Shown one piece after another: positions 63,013 through 64,000 of a stretch of 64,000 nucleotides of DNA. Made by a program: the position numbers and the translations under genes. This DNA is from Pseudeuparius sepicola (Eukaryota > Arthropoda > Insecta > Coleoptera > Anthribidae): contig OY987306.1 of assembly GCA_963920635.1 (NCBI GenBank), forward strand, positions 10,682,001-10,746,000. The letters are read 5' to 3'. The notes under the pieces were generated by a model. That model was given only the letters and a program-made list of their open reading frames with translations, had not been told where the DNA came from and ran no database searches. Every line of letters begins with the position of its first letter. The stretch's first letter is position 1.

Positions 63013-64000
63013 TAGATTGTTTTTAAATTTACTTAATGCGCTTTTATGACGAACCAGACCTAAACGTACCAATTCCAACTAAATTACTCCAGAAATAACA
63101 TATCTTCTTCCCTTTCTGACAGGCAGGGCCGTATATAAGGGGGGTTAGGGGGTTCAAACCCCCTCCCCCATGATGGTATACTTATATAAAATTAATTACC
63201 ACGCCCGGCGCCCGCCAAAATGGAAAAATTAATAATCGTGCTGGCCGATTGTACTGCTTGGATGATTGTAACATGTAACATGCCATCAAGGTCAAGCGTT
63301 TGCGTTTGGCAATATACAAGGTGAGTTTTTTTTCGATGATCACTATGAGGATCTCGGAAACTAGCAGAGCTCGAACAAAGGTTAAATGGGAAAAGAATTG
63401 CGGTTTTAAATGCTCAATGTAATGCCCCTTTCGGATTTTTAAATTGTAGATAATTTTGGGCTTAATAAGATAATCCAATCCAATTTTTTTATGTTGTTTG
63501 TGATTTTTGAGATATGACATAAACTTGTGTTTTTTTAATGTAAATCATAGTTGGATGTGGCCTTATCAAATCGGCCATTTTTTTAGCTTTCCAAAGATAT
63601 AATACTCGGCATAGTTATTATAAAAATAAAAGAGCTATGGCTAATTTTCTGATTTCTTTTTTTAATTTTCACATAGAAAGCCATGGAATATCTAATTGTA
63701 ATTACGTTCTATTTTATAATTAGACATACTTCAAACTTTCGAATATTTTATTTTTAGCTGGTAACAACATGTAACAAAATAAAACAAAAATTATCATGAT
63801 GGAGGTCCACCACATATTTATTTGCCCGTAAGAAATTACCTAGATCAGCTCTATCAAAATTTGGATAGGGAGAAATAGACCTATTTCCTGGCCGCCCCAA
63901 TCCCCCGGTTTGTCTGTTTTGGATTTCTTTTTGTGGGGAACAGTAGGTACAAAATAAAGTACGAGACAATTGTTGCTCTTAGCAGCTGTTTTAGAAGCAA
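63013..64000. other. Intergenic DNA, possible hAT left end
   Basis: CAGGGCCGTATATAAGGGGG at 63124 followed by a G-rich run and TTCAAACCCCC resembles a hAT 5' end. The matching right end is not found, so it may lie beyond the window. Other sequence is AT-rich without recognised genes. Confidence 0.3.

Overview
This is repeat-dominated eukaryotic DNA, almost certainly from an insect. It is AT-rich and contains short GT-AG introns, arthropod-type TATA/Inr promoters and many transposable elements of families common in beetles and hemipterans: hAT, piggyBac, Tc1, Harbinger, gypsy, LINEs and Polinton. I cannot name the species. No bacterial-type gene organisation is present.

The centrepiece is a nearly complete 19.6 kb Polinton/Maverick element at 14492-34079. 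It has two 902 bp terminal inverted repeats and a perfect 6 bp target-site duplication (AAGAAT). It sits inside the gag gene of an older, internally deleted Ty3/gypsy retrotransposon that runs from the 5' LTR at 13785 to a truncated 3' LTR at 38299. The Polinton encodes the expected virus-like set: FtsK/A32-type packaging ATPase, chromodomain retroviral-type integrase, protein-primed family B DNA polymerase, major (hexon-like) and minor (penton-like) capsid proteins, adenain-like cysteine protease and a phospholipase A2-domain protein. It also carries accessory genes: a GTSF1-like CHHC zinc finger, a fibre-like protein, a small CxxC zinc protein, a membrane protein, a spliced coiled-coil gene with a duplicated exon, and an OB-like protein encoded in both inverted repeats. 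Left-half genes are mostly on the plus strand and the rest mostly on the minus strand. Many have their own TATA box, and several start and stop codons overlap. The protease lacks a usable ATG and lies in the -1 frame of the upstream gene, just after an A AAA AAC slippery heptamer. The copy looks recent because the TIRs are nearly identical. It is nevertheless disabled: there is one nonsense codon in polB, a one-base frameshift in the integrase and two stops in an accessory ORF.

Left flank (1-13784): two hAT elements with 8 bp TSDs (1538-3040, carrying a nested MITE with a tRNA-like segment; 3500-4396, splitting an older pogo-like ORF). Next come LINE remnants around 5.9-9.0 kb with a piggyBac element (6775-8234) inserted into a minus-strand LINE, CpG-rich palindromes at 9.9-10.4 kb, a Harbinger derivative (11125-12010) and a THAP-like fragment near 13.1 kb.

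Right flank (38436-64000): a Tc1 fold-back (39031-40433), a hAT (40713-42056), palindromic elements, a LINE RT fragment (about 45970-47430), an intron-containing Tc1 element (48261-49980), a three-level hAT nest (50755-53349), a 2.5-2.6 kb direct tandem duplication (54508-59648) and an MITE with CAGGGTGATTCAGT ends (61336-62311). Only two places look like possible host first exons: 44553-44567, downstream of a good TATA box, and 62869-63012, a short ORF with a signal peptide. Both are tentative.
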